DNA of 64,000 bases, from assembly GCA_033182465.1 (NCBI GenBank), contig CP137324.1, positions 434,001 to 498,000 on the forward strand, given 5' to 3'. The notes under the pieces are model-generated. The model did no database searches, had not been told where the DNA came from, and was given only the letters and a program-made list of their open reading frames with translations. The position numbers were made by a program, and so were the translations under genes. Of this stretch, positions 36,586-47,029 are shown piece after piece (the first letter of the stretch is position 1; each line of letters opens with the position of its first letter). This stretch comes from Sanghuangporus weigelae. Taxonomy: Eukaryota; Basidiomycota; Agaricomycetes; Hymenochaetales; Hymenochaetaceae.

Positions 36586-38110
36586 TCATTTCCTAGTTCC
36601 GCGCTTCTTCACCTCTTCATCCTTGCACGCGTGGAGCATGACCTTGTTTGGATGGCCCGGCGTCATGCCCGTATGGCCCTTTGACCAATCGTACGATACA
36701 GCGTACGCAAAGATCGAACCGCTTCGGTTGAACGCGGTCGATGTGATGGGGCCCGGAGCAGGGTCGAAGGCTAGGAGCATTATGAAGGATACCGTCAGAA
36801 TAACCAGAGGAGAAAGGATTGGCGAAGCGTACTCTTCAATCGCGTTCGCGCATCTTTATCCCAGAAATTGACGGTACCATCCGAGCCCGCGGTGGAGAAC
36901 GTTCCATGCACAGGGTGAAACACGATATCATTCACGGCGAAGACCATCGTCTGGTCTTTTACAGTCGGTGATTGGTCTTTACGGTGGCATTTGAAAGAGA
37001 AATTTTGGCTGGAAATAAAGTTAAACTACGAGAGATTAATGAACTTCGCAAGTATCATAACTTGCCTGGATTTAGATTCTTCCACATATCTGGAAGGACG
37101 ATCATGTTTATAGTCGAATTCGCAGTGTAATGATAGTTAGACGCACTGAATAGCAACTCGGCCTTCGATGCTCCCAACAGCATAGCCATCTGCAGAAGGG
37201 AAACAGCTAACAACACGTGTTTGCCACTTCAACGGAGATGTTGATGTCTAACAGAACAGTGCCAGACATCAGTTTCAAAGTTTCAAGAGATTGCGACGAA
37301 GATAATTTCATCTCACTCTATAAGGCGTGGTCGGGTTTGTGAGGTTGAAGATCTGAATGTGTCGCTCGGCGGTAGCAACGGCCAAGAGCGGGTAGACAAC
37401 ATCCATGGAATAACATCGTTCAGGCAATTGGACGACAGATATGGGGTTCGGTTGGCGCGTATCCCAGTACTTAATTTCATTTCAATGATCAGCAGCCATA
37501 CCATACATAACCACGAACAAAGGCGAGAACGTACCCTGAGCGTCTTATCCCAGCTGCCCGTTGCAAGAATCCCGCCCTGAGGTGTATCAAGCCACCTAAC
37601 ACACCTCACAGGCCCATCATGCTGCGCGACTTGCGAGCTCGTACCGGTCGCCAAGTCGTACATCCGCGCCGTATTGTCCGCGCCGCCTGAAATAAGTTTG
37701 TTGCCTTCCTGCAAAGAAGAAGCAGTGCATGAGTAAGTCTGCGAGTAGCAAATTTCTTTGGCTTTAGTCGCACTTTGTTCCAGCAGACACCAAGCACAGG
37801 TCCCTGATGCTGGTACATCGCCTTTCCCTGTGTCTGCCCACCTTGTGGATTCACTTCGTAAATTCGGACCTACGACCACACGCACATGTCAGCTTCCTTG
37901 CATACCAGATAACATCGGGTATCAGTGGTTGTGGTGAGTACACACCTCATTATTCCAACTCCCAACGGCAAGATACTCGCCAGCAGTCGAGAACGAAACT
38001 GAGCTGATTGAATCACTGGGCGGGTCAGAGACTTCTACGTCTTTCGGTTCATTTGCATTCGTTCCGCCCAGTGTGGTCGACGTCGACGTCGTGCTCCCAA
38101 AGAACGACAT
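36586..38110 (-). CDS. RAE1: mRNA export factor Rae1/Gle2, WD40 propeller
   Basis: Starts '[16 protein letters not shown]' and carries seven WD-type blades: '[16 protein letters not shown]', '[16 protein letters not shown]', '[15 protein letters not shown]', '[11 protein letters not shown]', '[20 protein letters not shown]', '[16 protein letters not shown]', and the Rae1-specific C-terminus '[15 protein letters not shown]' ending 'KKRGTRK'. Rae1 binds the GLEBS motif of a nucleoporin and functions in mRNA export and spindle assembly. Intron positions match the broken copy at 23.9-25.4 kb. One intron uses a GC donor (TCCAG|GCAAGT, about 37065). Reading frame is intact through all exons, so this is the working copy. 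Confidence 0.96.
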
Positions 38111-38498
38111 GATGGTTGTTCACTTTCAAGAGCTGTTCGCAGACGATGGTGTCTTCCGTCCACTGGCAGATTTGTTTCTCGAGTCAACGTGAATCCTTCA
38201 ATTCTTTGAAAATCACAACCACAGGCACGCGTCAATTACGTCATCAATTATCCAACTTTTTATTTTCCCCCGAGTCCCAACCAACAGGAGGAGTGAGGCG
38301 AGAGATTTGTATTCAATTCTGTTACACAACATTGCGAAGTTAAATAATAAAAAACCGAAAATACAACTGTGGGGTTAGACGTCCACGAATTTTAAGCCGT
38401 TAGAATATATCACATAAGTGAGAATATTGTAAGCGAAAACACGGCCATAGGTATGAAAATAAAGACAAAAGTATCTAAATTTAGTTGGCCAATGACGT

Positions 38499-39651
38499 TC
38501 ACAGCCGCTTCTTTTCCTCAGCCTTCAGTCGGTCAGCCATTTGCACCTCCAGCAGAGGATCGAGTTCCTTTGCAGGGTGTCGATAAGAGTTACCTGCACG
38601 ATCTGCCCACGTAAAGTACTGCCCGTAGTTGACGGTGAAATAAATGTGATGCAACGTGTGATGCGCCGGCCCGTTGATGATATTCTCCAGCGGATGTCCG
38701 GTAATCATGTCCGAGTCATGAATGAATATGCTCCAGAAGTTGACTCCGACGAAAAGTGCGAGATAGAGTTGTCGCTGTATTGGGAACAGGAAGACAAATA
38801 AATGATAGGGGAAGGATTGAACGAATCCATCGACCGGGTGGAAAGCGTGGGAGGCAAACGGGCTCGGGACTGCTATCGTGTGAGCACTCTAGTCGAGAAG
38901 GGTATAAAAACGGAACGAACCTATCCATTTATGATGCTGCTTATGCAGACGCTTGTAAATAAACGGGATATGGAGCCAGCGGTGAGCCCAGTAGATGCAA
39001 AAGTCGGTGAAAAGGAGGAACCTGGTGTAGAGCGCAAACCGCAAACTAAAGGACAGTCCACAGCAAAATGACTGACAAAACATACCATAAGATTGAGAAG
39101 AAGAAGTAACCCCAACCGTACTCCTTCGGATCCTTATACAGTTTTGAATATCCCATAACCTCCGCCTGAAAGAATGGTATCGTGAGAGCCATCATCCCGG
39201 GGAAAGCACGTAAGCTCAAATGAATCTCTTGGCGAACTTGATTCTTGAGGAAGCGTGGATGGCGCATCATGTCATGGTTGAACATGAAGTAGTACGAAAA
39301 CCCCGCAAAAAAGAAATATAAGACGTGGATCCCGATCATAGTCAGCACAGTAAGTGAAATGATCTGTCGCGGAATGTAGTCGCGTGGCCATGCGGAAATG
39401 GATGCTGCATCGAAAATAGATTGAGACAGATTCGCGGATGGTAATTGAGGATGCGGGAGGTGTGAGAGACCAATGAAGTGGGACCACGACGAATTCAAGG
39501 ACGAGTCATGAGAAAGTTTGAGAGGCAGGGAGCTATTGAGAGAGTACAGCGGTTCTGAACCGGTAGGAACGGAGAAGGCAGAGAGAGGAACAATCTTTGC
39601 CCATACTTTGTCGAGGAAGTACTCGTCACAGAGCTCGAGAGCATAGTCCAT
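38499..39651 (-). CDS. ERG3: C-5 sterol desaturase
   Basis: First exon from ATG 39651 ('[17 protein letters not shown]') contains two hydrophobic spans ('[19 protein letters not shown]', '[19 protein letters not shown]'). Later exons carry the three His boxes of the fatty-acid hydroxylase/sterol desaturase superfamily: 'HRWLH', 'HKQHHKW' and 'HTLHH', plus '[20 protein letters not shown]'. Such enzymes are ER di-iron desaturases that introduce the C5-6 double bond of ergosterol. The C-terminus ends '[10 protein letters not shown]', a di-Lys-like ER retention signal. The TTG frame extension to 39732 is not a likely start. About 350 residues, normal for Erg3. Confidence 0.92.
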
Positions 39652-40236
39652 ACTCGGCGGTGGGAAGCAGCGCTCAACGGTGAGACCAAAGGAAGGTGAG
39701 AGACGAGTGGCGGAGTCAGTGAGTGAGTGCAACAGACCAAGTGTGGCGGACTGGAGCTGGTGATGATGATGACCGCCTATTTAAATTCTTAGAAGTCGTG
39801 CAACATTGGGAAAAATTGCTGACACATCACACTGATAAGATAAGTGTTGCTTACGTCACTTGCCTAATCTGTCACCGATTCTCCGATACTCGCCCACTCC
39901 TCGCGACATACATACGGCAGACATAACCAGCAACTTGATCGTCTTCGGAAAGGCAACAAATGAAAGTGAGCCCATTTCATTCTGTGTCCCGGTCGCTCCG
40001 ATTTCCGTATGTCGTACCACCCCCTAGGATCTAGGCGGTTTAGTCCGGCACGTTTGCGTTTTTCAAAATGATGTTGCATGATTTTTTCTGCTCTCTCCCG
40101 CGGTCATCATGCGGTTCGCATTTGTCTCTAACTCTTTCATCTTCGTTTTGTTACAAAATATATCTACTTACAAGCTCGTGCCTTGAGAGACATCCAGACA
40201 TCCTAAGGGTAAATAAGAGGAAAGCACAGGTTGCTC

Positions 40237-41532
40237 TTAGTTTGTAGGTCCCCACGGCCAGAAGACAGGAACAGTCCTGCATTAAATTTAGAATATTCCT
40301 TCCAGCGGCGTTGACCGTATACACTCACCTCTTGTATTCTTGCCAGTTAGGGTCGTTACCAAATTTCTTATCACCGGCTTTCTATATAAATGAAACAGTT
40401 CAGTTGCTTCCATTCAGTGGTCCAAGGGTACTCCTCCTTACCTCGAGAGGTGGAACGCCAGAAACCTAAATTATGCCAACAGGTTAGAGCTTGTCCAAGG
40501 CACGGGATTCGACAATATACCTTTCTGATGAGCAAATACGTCACTATCGGGCTCGCCACTGCAATGACTGGTGCTACTCTCGGGAAATAGGAGGTTTGTA
40601 GCGACGTGGTGGAGAGTGCCCATATTCCAGTCCACAATCCCACTTCGCCGACGTAACTATTAGGAGTCGTCAGAATGCAGCGTGTCGCGACCGTCAAGTA
40701 ATAGCCTACTTGGGATGCCTGCTAATACTCCAAAGACCGCGGCTAATGAACTGCTCTTCGTGTCTCTTTTCGGCTTTCTCTTTTCTCCATGCAGTCTTTT
40801 GATGGTCTGCTATTATCTCGATCAAAAACGAGCTGGTAAACAAGCCCAAAGCGAAGAAGTCGCGCGGAAAAAGCGGAGGATGCAGATGTGCAGGCATGGT
40901 GTTTACCTAAAACACTCGTAAGCCGTCTATGTACACCTGCGTCGAAATGAAGCCTTACCATGTATACTGGTAAACCAACCAGTAAGACCCAGGTTGCTAT
41001 AGGAATAGAGACTGAGACCAGCATCAGTGATAAATGAGAAGGAGAAAACCTTGTGCCATCCAGAAGAAGGTGAACTTCGCAGGCTGATGCTTCACCTCGT
41101 CAAAACGAGAATCGCCTCCAGACTTAAGAGCTCGCTATATCGGTGGCGCATAAGCTAAGAACAGAAACAGTCATACAAGAGGCTCCTACGGTCAACAAGA
41201 ATGTTCCTAGCCTCGAGCTCCAAAGTATCAAGCAGCCACTAAGAAGCAACTGACGCGATGTAAACGAGGAGAGTCTGGGAAGCGGGATGTCCCTTTTGAG
41301 TATGTACTTGTCCCTTAATGCGGGGTAGTACAAGGAGACGAATGTCGTCGACAAGAAACCAAGTGCTCCGCCGAAATCGTAGAACATTTCATTCTTTTGC
41401 GGAACAAAAATCAAAGCAAAGACTAAAGAGCCATTCAGCATTTATCTTTACGGTGGCAAGCATTGAGTACCGACGCGTTTGAAGGCCATAAGCACTAACA
41501 AGAGGTGGCAGAAGTCGAGAAAAGGCGCCCAT
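40237..41532 (-). CDS. DUF1295 / steroid 5-alpha-reductase-like membrane protein
   Basis: Starts 'MGAFSRLLPPLVSAYGLQT' and, after a small intron whose donor I cannot place exactly, continues 'FALIFVPQKNEMFYDFGG', 'ALGFLSTTFVSLYYPALR', a short exon 'SRFDEVKHQPAKFTFFWMAQ', 'ATWVLLVGLPVYMV', 'LGLFTSSFLIEIIADHQK', 'GLWSISRHPKYVGEVGLWTG', and 'FGNDPNWQEYKRTVPVFWPW'. The 'SRHPNY.GE' and 'W..Y...V..FWP' signatures are those of DUF1295, related to isoprenylcysteine methyltransferases and steroid reductases. Several membrane helices. Enzyme activity in fungi is not established; a lipid reductase or methyltransferase role is inferred. Divergent to the LYRM5-like gene by 245 bp. Confidence 0.85.
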
Positions 41533-41776
41533 CGTTGAATCTGCTCTAGAAAGGTTTCGTTATTTATGAGGATAATTGCGATGAACTCTCTGAGATGGTG
41601 GTGGTGGAATTTCAAGTGTGAGATTATCCATTAATGCTTCTTTAGCAGCCGACATCAGGTGCGAGACGGTCGGTCGATGCAGAGTAGTGATCGGCGTGAC
41701 GCTACGTCATTTTATCACGAGACGACGCGTCGTCCAACCACAAGTATGTTATCTGTCACCATCACGTACTCAACGG

Positions 41777-42226
41777 ATGGCGACAAACCAAACGCGGCTC
41801 AGAGCCATCGCACTGTATAAAGAGCTACATAGACTGGGACGTGACTATCCTGATTCATCGTAAGCTACTCGTTTTGTTGAATGGAAATCCTTATTTGTTG
41901 ATATCTATTAGGTACGATTTTCATGGAAAATTAAGGAGAATGTTCGAAAGTTAGTTACGGCTGGAATCAACGAAGCATCTCGCTGATGAACGCGACATAT
42001 CACCCTTGTTCAAAGAGAATAGGAACTTGACCACTCCTGAAGATATAGAAAGAGCATTGAAATTTGGAGAATTCATCCGAAACGGTCCGTGGTTTTGTTC
42101 GCTACTAGTATGATTGCACGCTCAGATTACACCGTAGAAACACTTGCATTGATAAAACTTAGTAAATATCGGCATTTGCGGAGAGCGTATCCTCCACTCG
42201 ATGACCCTCTTCCGGACAAAGCATAG
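41777..42226 (+). CDS. LYR-motif protein, LYRM5/ETFRF1-like
   Basis: Exon 1 (41777-41859) 'MATNQTRLRAIALYKELHRL' holds the LYR-family helix ('ALYKELHRLGRDYP'). A short exon gives 'YDFHGKLRRMFE', then 'KNRNLTTPEDIERALKFGEF' and 'TLALIKLSKYRHLRRAYPP', ending 'DPLPDKA'. This order matches LYRM5, a small mitochondrial protein that binds electron-transfer flavoprotein, removes its FAD and so restrains fatty-acid-linked electron flow. About 105 residues. Three introns resolved from phase; the second (GTTAGT donor to TTCAAAG acceptor) is supported by continuity with the family. Confidence 0.83.
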
Positions 42227-42603
42227 TCGACTTCGTTTTCTATAAATCACATTACCAAAAGCAGGTCCTTGGTATTTACGGAAGGAACTTCGGGGACCTT
42301 CTTGCGCCGTACTTTTCTTCTGTCGGCGATAGTCTCCCGTATCTTAGGCTGGCTCCTATAAGCTCCTATACGGCTCAGTTATGATGATATCCGTCTGCCT
42401 TGTTCCTGACTCGCGCTCTAGAAGGATACTCTATTGACTTTTCTCTCAATTTAGTCACATAAATGACTAGCGGTCTTATCTCATCTCCGCAAAGATTTGC
42501 GGTCACATTCGTTCAGTTCAATTAATGAGAAGACTGCAAATGTCTAAACTGTCTACCACCCATTATCTACCTTCCGTCGTTTTGGTCAAACTGCTGCCGA
42601 AGC

Positions 42604-42874
42604 TCATGCTGAGGCAGTCTGGATTCTGAACAACATGATCAGCCCGGTTGCTGATAATAGTCTCCAGTCTCAGTTGTGTCTATTCATTCTCACGGGCAGT
42701 GGCAATGACTCCGCCAGTCGGGATGCTCGTCACCGTTGCCGTTGCACCAGCATTCAGGCACACGAACTTGCACTCGATGTGCGTCGGGTCGAACGTCGTT
42801 TGGGGAGCAGGAGTCGCAAGCGCGCTACCAGCAAAAAATGCGGCGAAGATAAGAGCAATGGATCTAGTTTTCAT
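42604..42874 (-). CDS. Small secreted Cys peptide, CxCP family (array member 1)
   Basis: Signal peptide 'MKTRSIALIFAAFFAGSALA' then 'TPAPQTTFDPTHIECKFVC', a Thr-rich spacer and a tail. As read straight through, the frame ends 'GGVIATARENE' at 42680. In another frame the same DNA encodes the family tail 'CHCP' followed by the donor GTGAGA (42693), and after a 68-nt intron the second exon would read IQTASA then stop at 42604, closely matching the paralogues at 43.5 and 46.0 kb. Signal-peptide frame and tail frame therefore disagree by one step, so this copy is either altered, differently spliced, or affected by a sequence error. TATA-like 'TATAAAG' lies about 85 nt upstream. Confidence 0.55.
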
Positions 42875-43467
42875 GGTGCTTGTTTCGAGACTACGATGGG
42901 CTGTAGTGTTGAATGTTCTCGACTGTTGAGGTTTGACTAACGATAAAAGCGACTCTTTATACCTTGTCTACATTTCCAACTTGTATAATGCGGCGTGCCG
43001 GAGCATCAAAAGGTACGTCTCCGTGCAATTATACGAGACGCATCAAAACATAATATGGCTATTATAATTTTCCAAGTTCTATCACAGGGTAACCTCGGCA
43101 TCGGAATACGTCTGTACTAATTCGCCATTTTCAACGGATATTTTGGCCGAAATAGCCGTATACTTAATTACTCCGTCTCGACGGCATTTGGGTAAGATCA
43201 CCGACTTTCAAAGCATTGCAAGATGGCTGCTACCTGACATATCACTGATGAAACATTTTCTCTTCAGTCCGTCACTTCGCCGCATTCCGGGCTATTTTTA
43301 GCGCCAGGTTTATAATGGCAACATTTCAAAGTACGCTTAGCATTCGGCACATAACTCGTTGATTACAAAACATTCATCAAACAGGGCACAAACGCGCAAT
43401 ACTCCATTCTCTTCTCAACAACTCCGTCCCCGCGTCTCGCGTTTCACACCAATGATTGGAATCTCGC

Positions 43468-43699
43468 TTATGGCGGAATCGTTTGGATCCTAGGAGAAAC
43501 AGTCAGTCCGGACAGAAATGGACAAGTGAGATAATGCTCACGGGCAGTGGCAAGTAACGGTACTGCTGGTGACAGTGGTCGTTCCGCCATTGCACAGAAT
43601 CGAGCAGATCGGAGGCTCCGTTGCTTGAGGGTCGGGACTAGCGACAGCACTGCCGGCAAAGACAGCGGCGAGCAGGATAGAGATGTATTTGAGCTGCAT
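43468..43699 (-). CDS. Small secreted Cys peptide, CxCP family (array member 2)
   Basis: Signal peptide 'MQLKYISILLAAVFAGSAVA' then 'SPDPQATEPPICSILCNGG', a Thr/Ser spacer and 'TCHCP'. Exon 1 is 43699-43542. The donor GTGAGC begins inside the Pro codon, so an unspliced mRNA stops at once (CCG TGA) while removing the 52-nt intron (43490-43541) gives 'CHCPIQTIPP' and a stop at 43468. Mature peptide about 38 residues with four Cys (C-x3-C ... C-x-C). TATA box 'TATAAAG' about 75 nt upstream. Function unknown. Confidence 0.75.
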
Positions 43700-44195
43700 G
43701 ACGATTGAGACAAGTATATGAACTGAAGATCTTGAAGGTATTGATGATACTTTTTGACAATGTTGAGGTTCTTTATATTGTTTTCAGACTGTCTGGACTC
43801 GTGACACATTGCCCTTTCGGGGCGGACCAAACTACGTCTTCACGTTCTTGCTGGGTAAGCTGGCCATCAAAATGGGCGCTTGAACTAGTCTCTGATCGCA
43901 GCTCTTAACATGCAAATGGAAATCTCCAGGCACTGAACATTCGGCACGACGGATCAATCAACAAATGTTCTATTCCATTTCATTCTACAGAAGAGGCCAG
44001 AAGATACGTAGTGGTACTGAACATCTTTGGTTACCTACGTGAGTGATTGAAGCGCAGTGATGTCTCCAAAAGATACTTACAATTGCGGATTCATGCGTTG
44101 ACCGGCATATCTTTCTTGGATGAAGTAGCGTCAACGGCATGGCTCTTAGAAGCAGCAAAGGACCTGTGCTTGTCGGGTCCTTTACGTACAGCGGT

Positions 44196-44593
44196 TCATG
44201 CAAAACGACATACAATTGCATCGTTCGGATCCACGGTGTTGGTAGGCTCTGTGCGGATTGCGAGCGACGTAGAGGTAGTAGCATATCCTGTCTTGATCGA
44301 CGTTATGCTTGCGCTCGTCGATGTGGTGGGTATGGCGACCGTGATGCCCACGGCGACGGTGACGATAGCAAGGATGGTTGGATAAACTCGCACTAAAATT
44401 AGAATGACTGAAGGTGAGAGGATTTCTCTGCGCTTTGGACGAGACTTGTATGGACTCCGTTGCTTTCTCCTCGAGACATCGTACCGTTACATATACGGTG
44501 CAATGTACTGAAACTACTCACAATTTGCCAGGAAGCTGTTGTCTTCGGGAAGTCCAGCAGCGTCGGCGTGTCTTGTTCATTCCTTGACGCCAT
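44196..44593 (-). CDS. Possible small membrane-anchored or secreted protein (uncertain)
   Basis: A minus-strand ATG at 44593 opens 'MASRNEQDTPTLLDFPKTTA' up to a GTGAGT donor, and a downstream frame reads 'VRVYPTILAIVTVAVGITVA' followed by a Thr/Ser-rich stretch ('TTSTSASITSIKTGYATTST'). Together these could be a type II membrane or signal-anchored protein, but phases do not join simply and at least one more exon would be needed. It lies within the peptide array yet lacks the CxCP tail. Low confidence. Confidence 0.28.
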
Positions 44594-44740
44594 ATGCGCA
44601 TATTTTGTTGTGCCTAAGAATTAGGCTAGACGGGCAGTTCACCGTTTGTACGTGGTCTTCTCAGAATCTGCGGATTTCATCACATCATCTGTTCAAATGA
44701 CTGGGCGTGGCCAAATTTCATACTTCTCACCATCCTTGAA

Positions 44741-44938
44741 ATGCGAGACCATACCTTTCTTTTCCGGTGCCTTCTCGAAAGCGCAACAGAGACAGTCTCA
44801 TTGGTCCCGTGGGTTTGTTCCAACGCTAAAAGTAGACACGCATCAATGTTCTTCAACGCTCCAGAAACTCCTGTCGACCCCGATGATGACCAACCTACTC
44901 TCCGGATGAACATTACTTTCGCGGATAGTCGCTAAGCT
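44741..44938 (+). repeat. Duplicated segment, copy 1
   Basis: About 200 bp matching 45487-45690 at diverged identity, best at the right end where both encode 'FNAPE' and 'PTLRM' plus 'FADTR/FADSR' in one frame. The two copies mark a local segmental duplication within the peptide array. Whether the frame is a real gene is unclear. Confidence 0.5.
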
Positions 44939-45238
44939 TTCATACTAATGACCTGTTTGTACAGCTACCTGTTTTTTTCTTTCTTTCTCTGGACTTCGAC
45001 ATCTTGTCTTTGGGGTTTAATCTCCTCCGGCTATACAATACCGACTGACAAGAAAGCCACTTAGTATCCACTTCATGGCAGTTGAATATTCACGGCATCT
45101 CTAGCCTTATATTTCGGTGAAGAAACGTAGCACCACAATCCTCGGGATTCGGGACAAACTGAATGGTCTTCACAGCCCGCCAAAGGATGCCAGGCTATCA
45201 CTACGTCATCTGCCTTCTTGATTGGTGACCAACGCTAT

Positions 45239-45445
45239 CTACACCGAGACGGTCTGAACTCTGCAGATAGCATTCAGAAGTTCTGCTCGCACTCTGAAGC
45301 TTTTAGCCACGAGCAGTCGCAATACCTCATCATCATCGTTGTTGTCTCTCCGGCACAAATAATCTGGAGATAGATATGGGAAATCGGGCTAATAGTCTGC
45401 TGGGATGAGGACCATGCTAGCGAAGAAAGTAGTAAAGAGGACATT
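45239..45445 (-). pseudogene. Degraded paralogue of the CxCP peptide family
   Basis: Aligns with the gene at 45986-46224 over most of its length: a remnant of the signal-peptide region, 'ISPISHIYLQIICAGETTT' equivalent to 'INPISHINCQIICAGQTTT', and the same 3' exon ending before a TAG. It no longer reads through as a family member and carries several differences from its neighbour. No good TATA box seen. It indicates that the array grew by tandem duplication and that copies are lost. Confidence 0.65.
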
Positions 45446-45486
45446 GACTGATCTGTTGTCAGTGTCCGCGCTTCTCGCCGTACTTG

Positions 45487-45690
45487 AAACACGAGACCTC
45501 GCTATTTCTTCTCTGGAATCTTATTCGTCAGTGTCTCGGAAATACCCCATTATTTCAATGTTACGCATGTCACCGGTTCGCAAAAATAAGACTCAGCACA
45601 ATGGATTTTAATGCTCCAGAAGTCCTTGTTGACACCGGTATGGTCAGACCGACTCTTCGGATGCACATTGTATTTGCAGATACTCGACCG
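45487..45690 (+). repeat. Duplicated segment, copy 2
   Basis: Diverged copy of 44741-44938. It sits just upstream of the degraded peptide copy, so the duplicated unit probably included promoter-side DNA of a peptide gene. Confidence 0.5.
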
Positions 45691-45985
45691 AGGCAAGCAC
45701 TTATGGCCTATTTGCACGACTCTACTACCTGGCTCTCAAAAATTTGAGACTCCGGGCTTTGAAATTTAATCCCAGGTCATACGATTCTGACGATACGGAA
45801 GCCTTAGCTATTAACGCGCACGCTAGTCAAATAGTCACCACATTACTGTCTCATTTTTCGACTAGGAAACACATCTCCACTACCACTGAGACGCACTAAA
45901 CAACCATAACCACAGAGCTCCAAAGTCTGCTAGGCGAAAATCATCTCTGTGCTCCCTGTGCTCGTGGCTCATGGACCGACATCAT

Positions 45986-46224
45986 CTACACCGACGGGGT
46001 CTGGAGTCTGGAGAATAATCAGATTTCTTCCTCTTTGCTGACTCTGATGCCTTTACTTACGGGCAGTGGCAGGCACCAATCGTCGTTGTCGTTGTTTGGC
46101 CAGCGCAAATAATCTGGCAATTGATATGGGAAATCGGATTGATAGTCTCCTGAGGAGCAGGCTCGGCGAGAGCCACGCCAGCGAAGAAGGCGGTGAAGAG
46201 GACTGTTATGTGCGTGAGTTGCAT
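45986..46224 (-). CDS. Small secreted Cys peptide, CxCP family (array member 3)
   Basis: ATG 46224 gives signal peptide 'MQLTHITVLFTAFFAGVALA' and 'EPAPQETINPISHINCQIIC', then 'AGQTTTTTIGACHCP'. Exon 1 ends at 46061 inside the Pro codon; the donor GTAAGT contains the stop TAA. Retention gives a 55-residue protein ending CHCP; splicing the 53-nt intron (46008-46060, branch-like CTGAT) gives CHCP followed by LQTPSV and a stop at 45986. A second AG seven bases on could act as an alternative acceptor. TATA box TATAAAAG about 50 nt upstream. Function unknown. Confidence 0.77.
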
Positions 46225-46271
46225 GTTGGGTGATGAATATGTTGTTGGAAAACATTGAGGTATGCCGAGGT

Positions 46272-46279
46272 CTTTTATA
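46272..46279 (-). promoter_or_regulatory. TATA box of array member 3
   Basis: TATAAAAG, about 50 nt before the ATG at 46224. The motif 'aacattgaggt' nearby recurs as 'tgttgaggt' upstream of members 1 and 2. Confidence 0.6.
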
Positions 46280-46744
46280 TTTTCTTCCCGAATCACTGGG
46301 CAGTGCGCTCAAGAATGATTATTTTTGTGTGAGACTTGAACATATCTCTAGCGCATCACTTTCTCTCTTCGAAAATTTCGCTCCGCTTAATCTGAGCGCT
46401 TTTGCGATACATCTGCTAAGCGGGCGCAACAAATCATCGGAAACATCCCCTCAAGGAAGTTGCTCAAGACATAGACATTGGAGCTCCCCATTTCCGTTCA
46501 AGACAAATTACCAAGAAATATTATTCTGGTTACGCAAGAAACAGATAACATATTTGCAAGTCTAGACACGCCGGCCTTTGAAGGCATCGTGGGTAAGTGC
46601 AAGTCTTTATATGAGTGTAGTAGCCGCTCACAATACTCTCCGGTTTTCCGAGTAGTGAGACAGTCAAATCGTCTTCAGAATTGCCAAGATCTATTATATT
46701 ATTGTCAGGACGAGATGCTTCACTTTTGCGACATGAAGCTTACC

Positions 46745-46933
46745 TTAAGGGCAGTGACAGATGCCTCCACTAGTACCAATATGCACTCCAGGGGGACATA
46801 CGAAGTCACAGCGGAAAAGAAGCGTGGTCTCGGCTGGCGGAGAGGAAGTAGTAATCGTGGTTTCAGCCGGGGCGGCCGCCACGAAGCTTACGGCAAGCGC
46901 AAGGACGGAGAGAAGGACTGATGCAGCACGCAT
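46745..46933 (-). CDS. Small secreted Cys peptide, CxCP family (array member 4)
   Basis: 62 residues: signal peptide 'MRAASVLLSVLALAVSFVAA', Thr/Ser/Pro-rich pro-like segment ('ETTITTSSPPAETTLLF'), then 'RCDFVCPPGVHIGTSGGICH' and a final CP. It resembles the dispersed gene at 7.5 kb most closely (CD-x-VC-x-PGV ... CHCP). The stop TAA is followed by G and then the donor GTAAGC, giving a probable 3'-UTR intron ending near TATAATAG. TATA box (TATATAAA) about 86 nt upstream. Function unknown. Confidence 0.77.
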   Translation of the reverse strand: MRAASVLLSVLALAVSFVAAAPAETTITTSSPPAETTLLFRCDFVCPPGVHIGTSGGICHCP

Positions 46934-47018
46934 TGTTACGTATGTGGCTTGAAAGTTTGAGATGCTTGTAATGAGTAGAGCTCTTGAAGTCTCTGCTCAT
47001 TCTCGAGCTCTCGACTCG

Positions 47019-47026
47019 TTTATATA
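47019..47026 (-). promoter_or_regulatory. TATA box of array member 4
   Basis: TATATAAA, about 86 nt before the ATG at 46933. Confidence 0.55.
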
Positions 47027-47029
47027 CGC

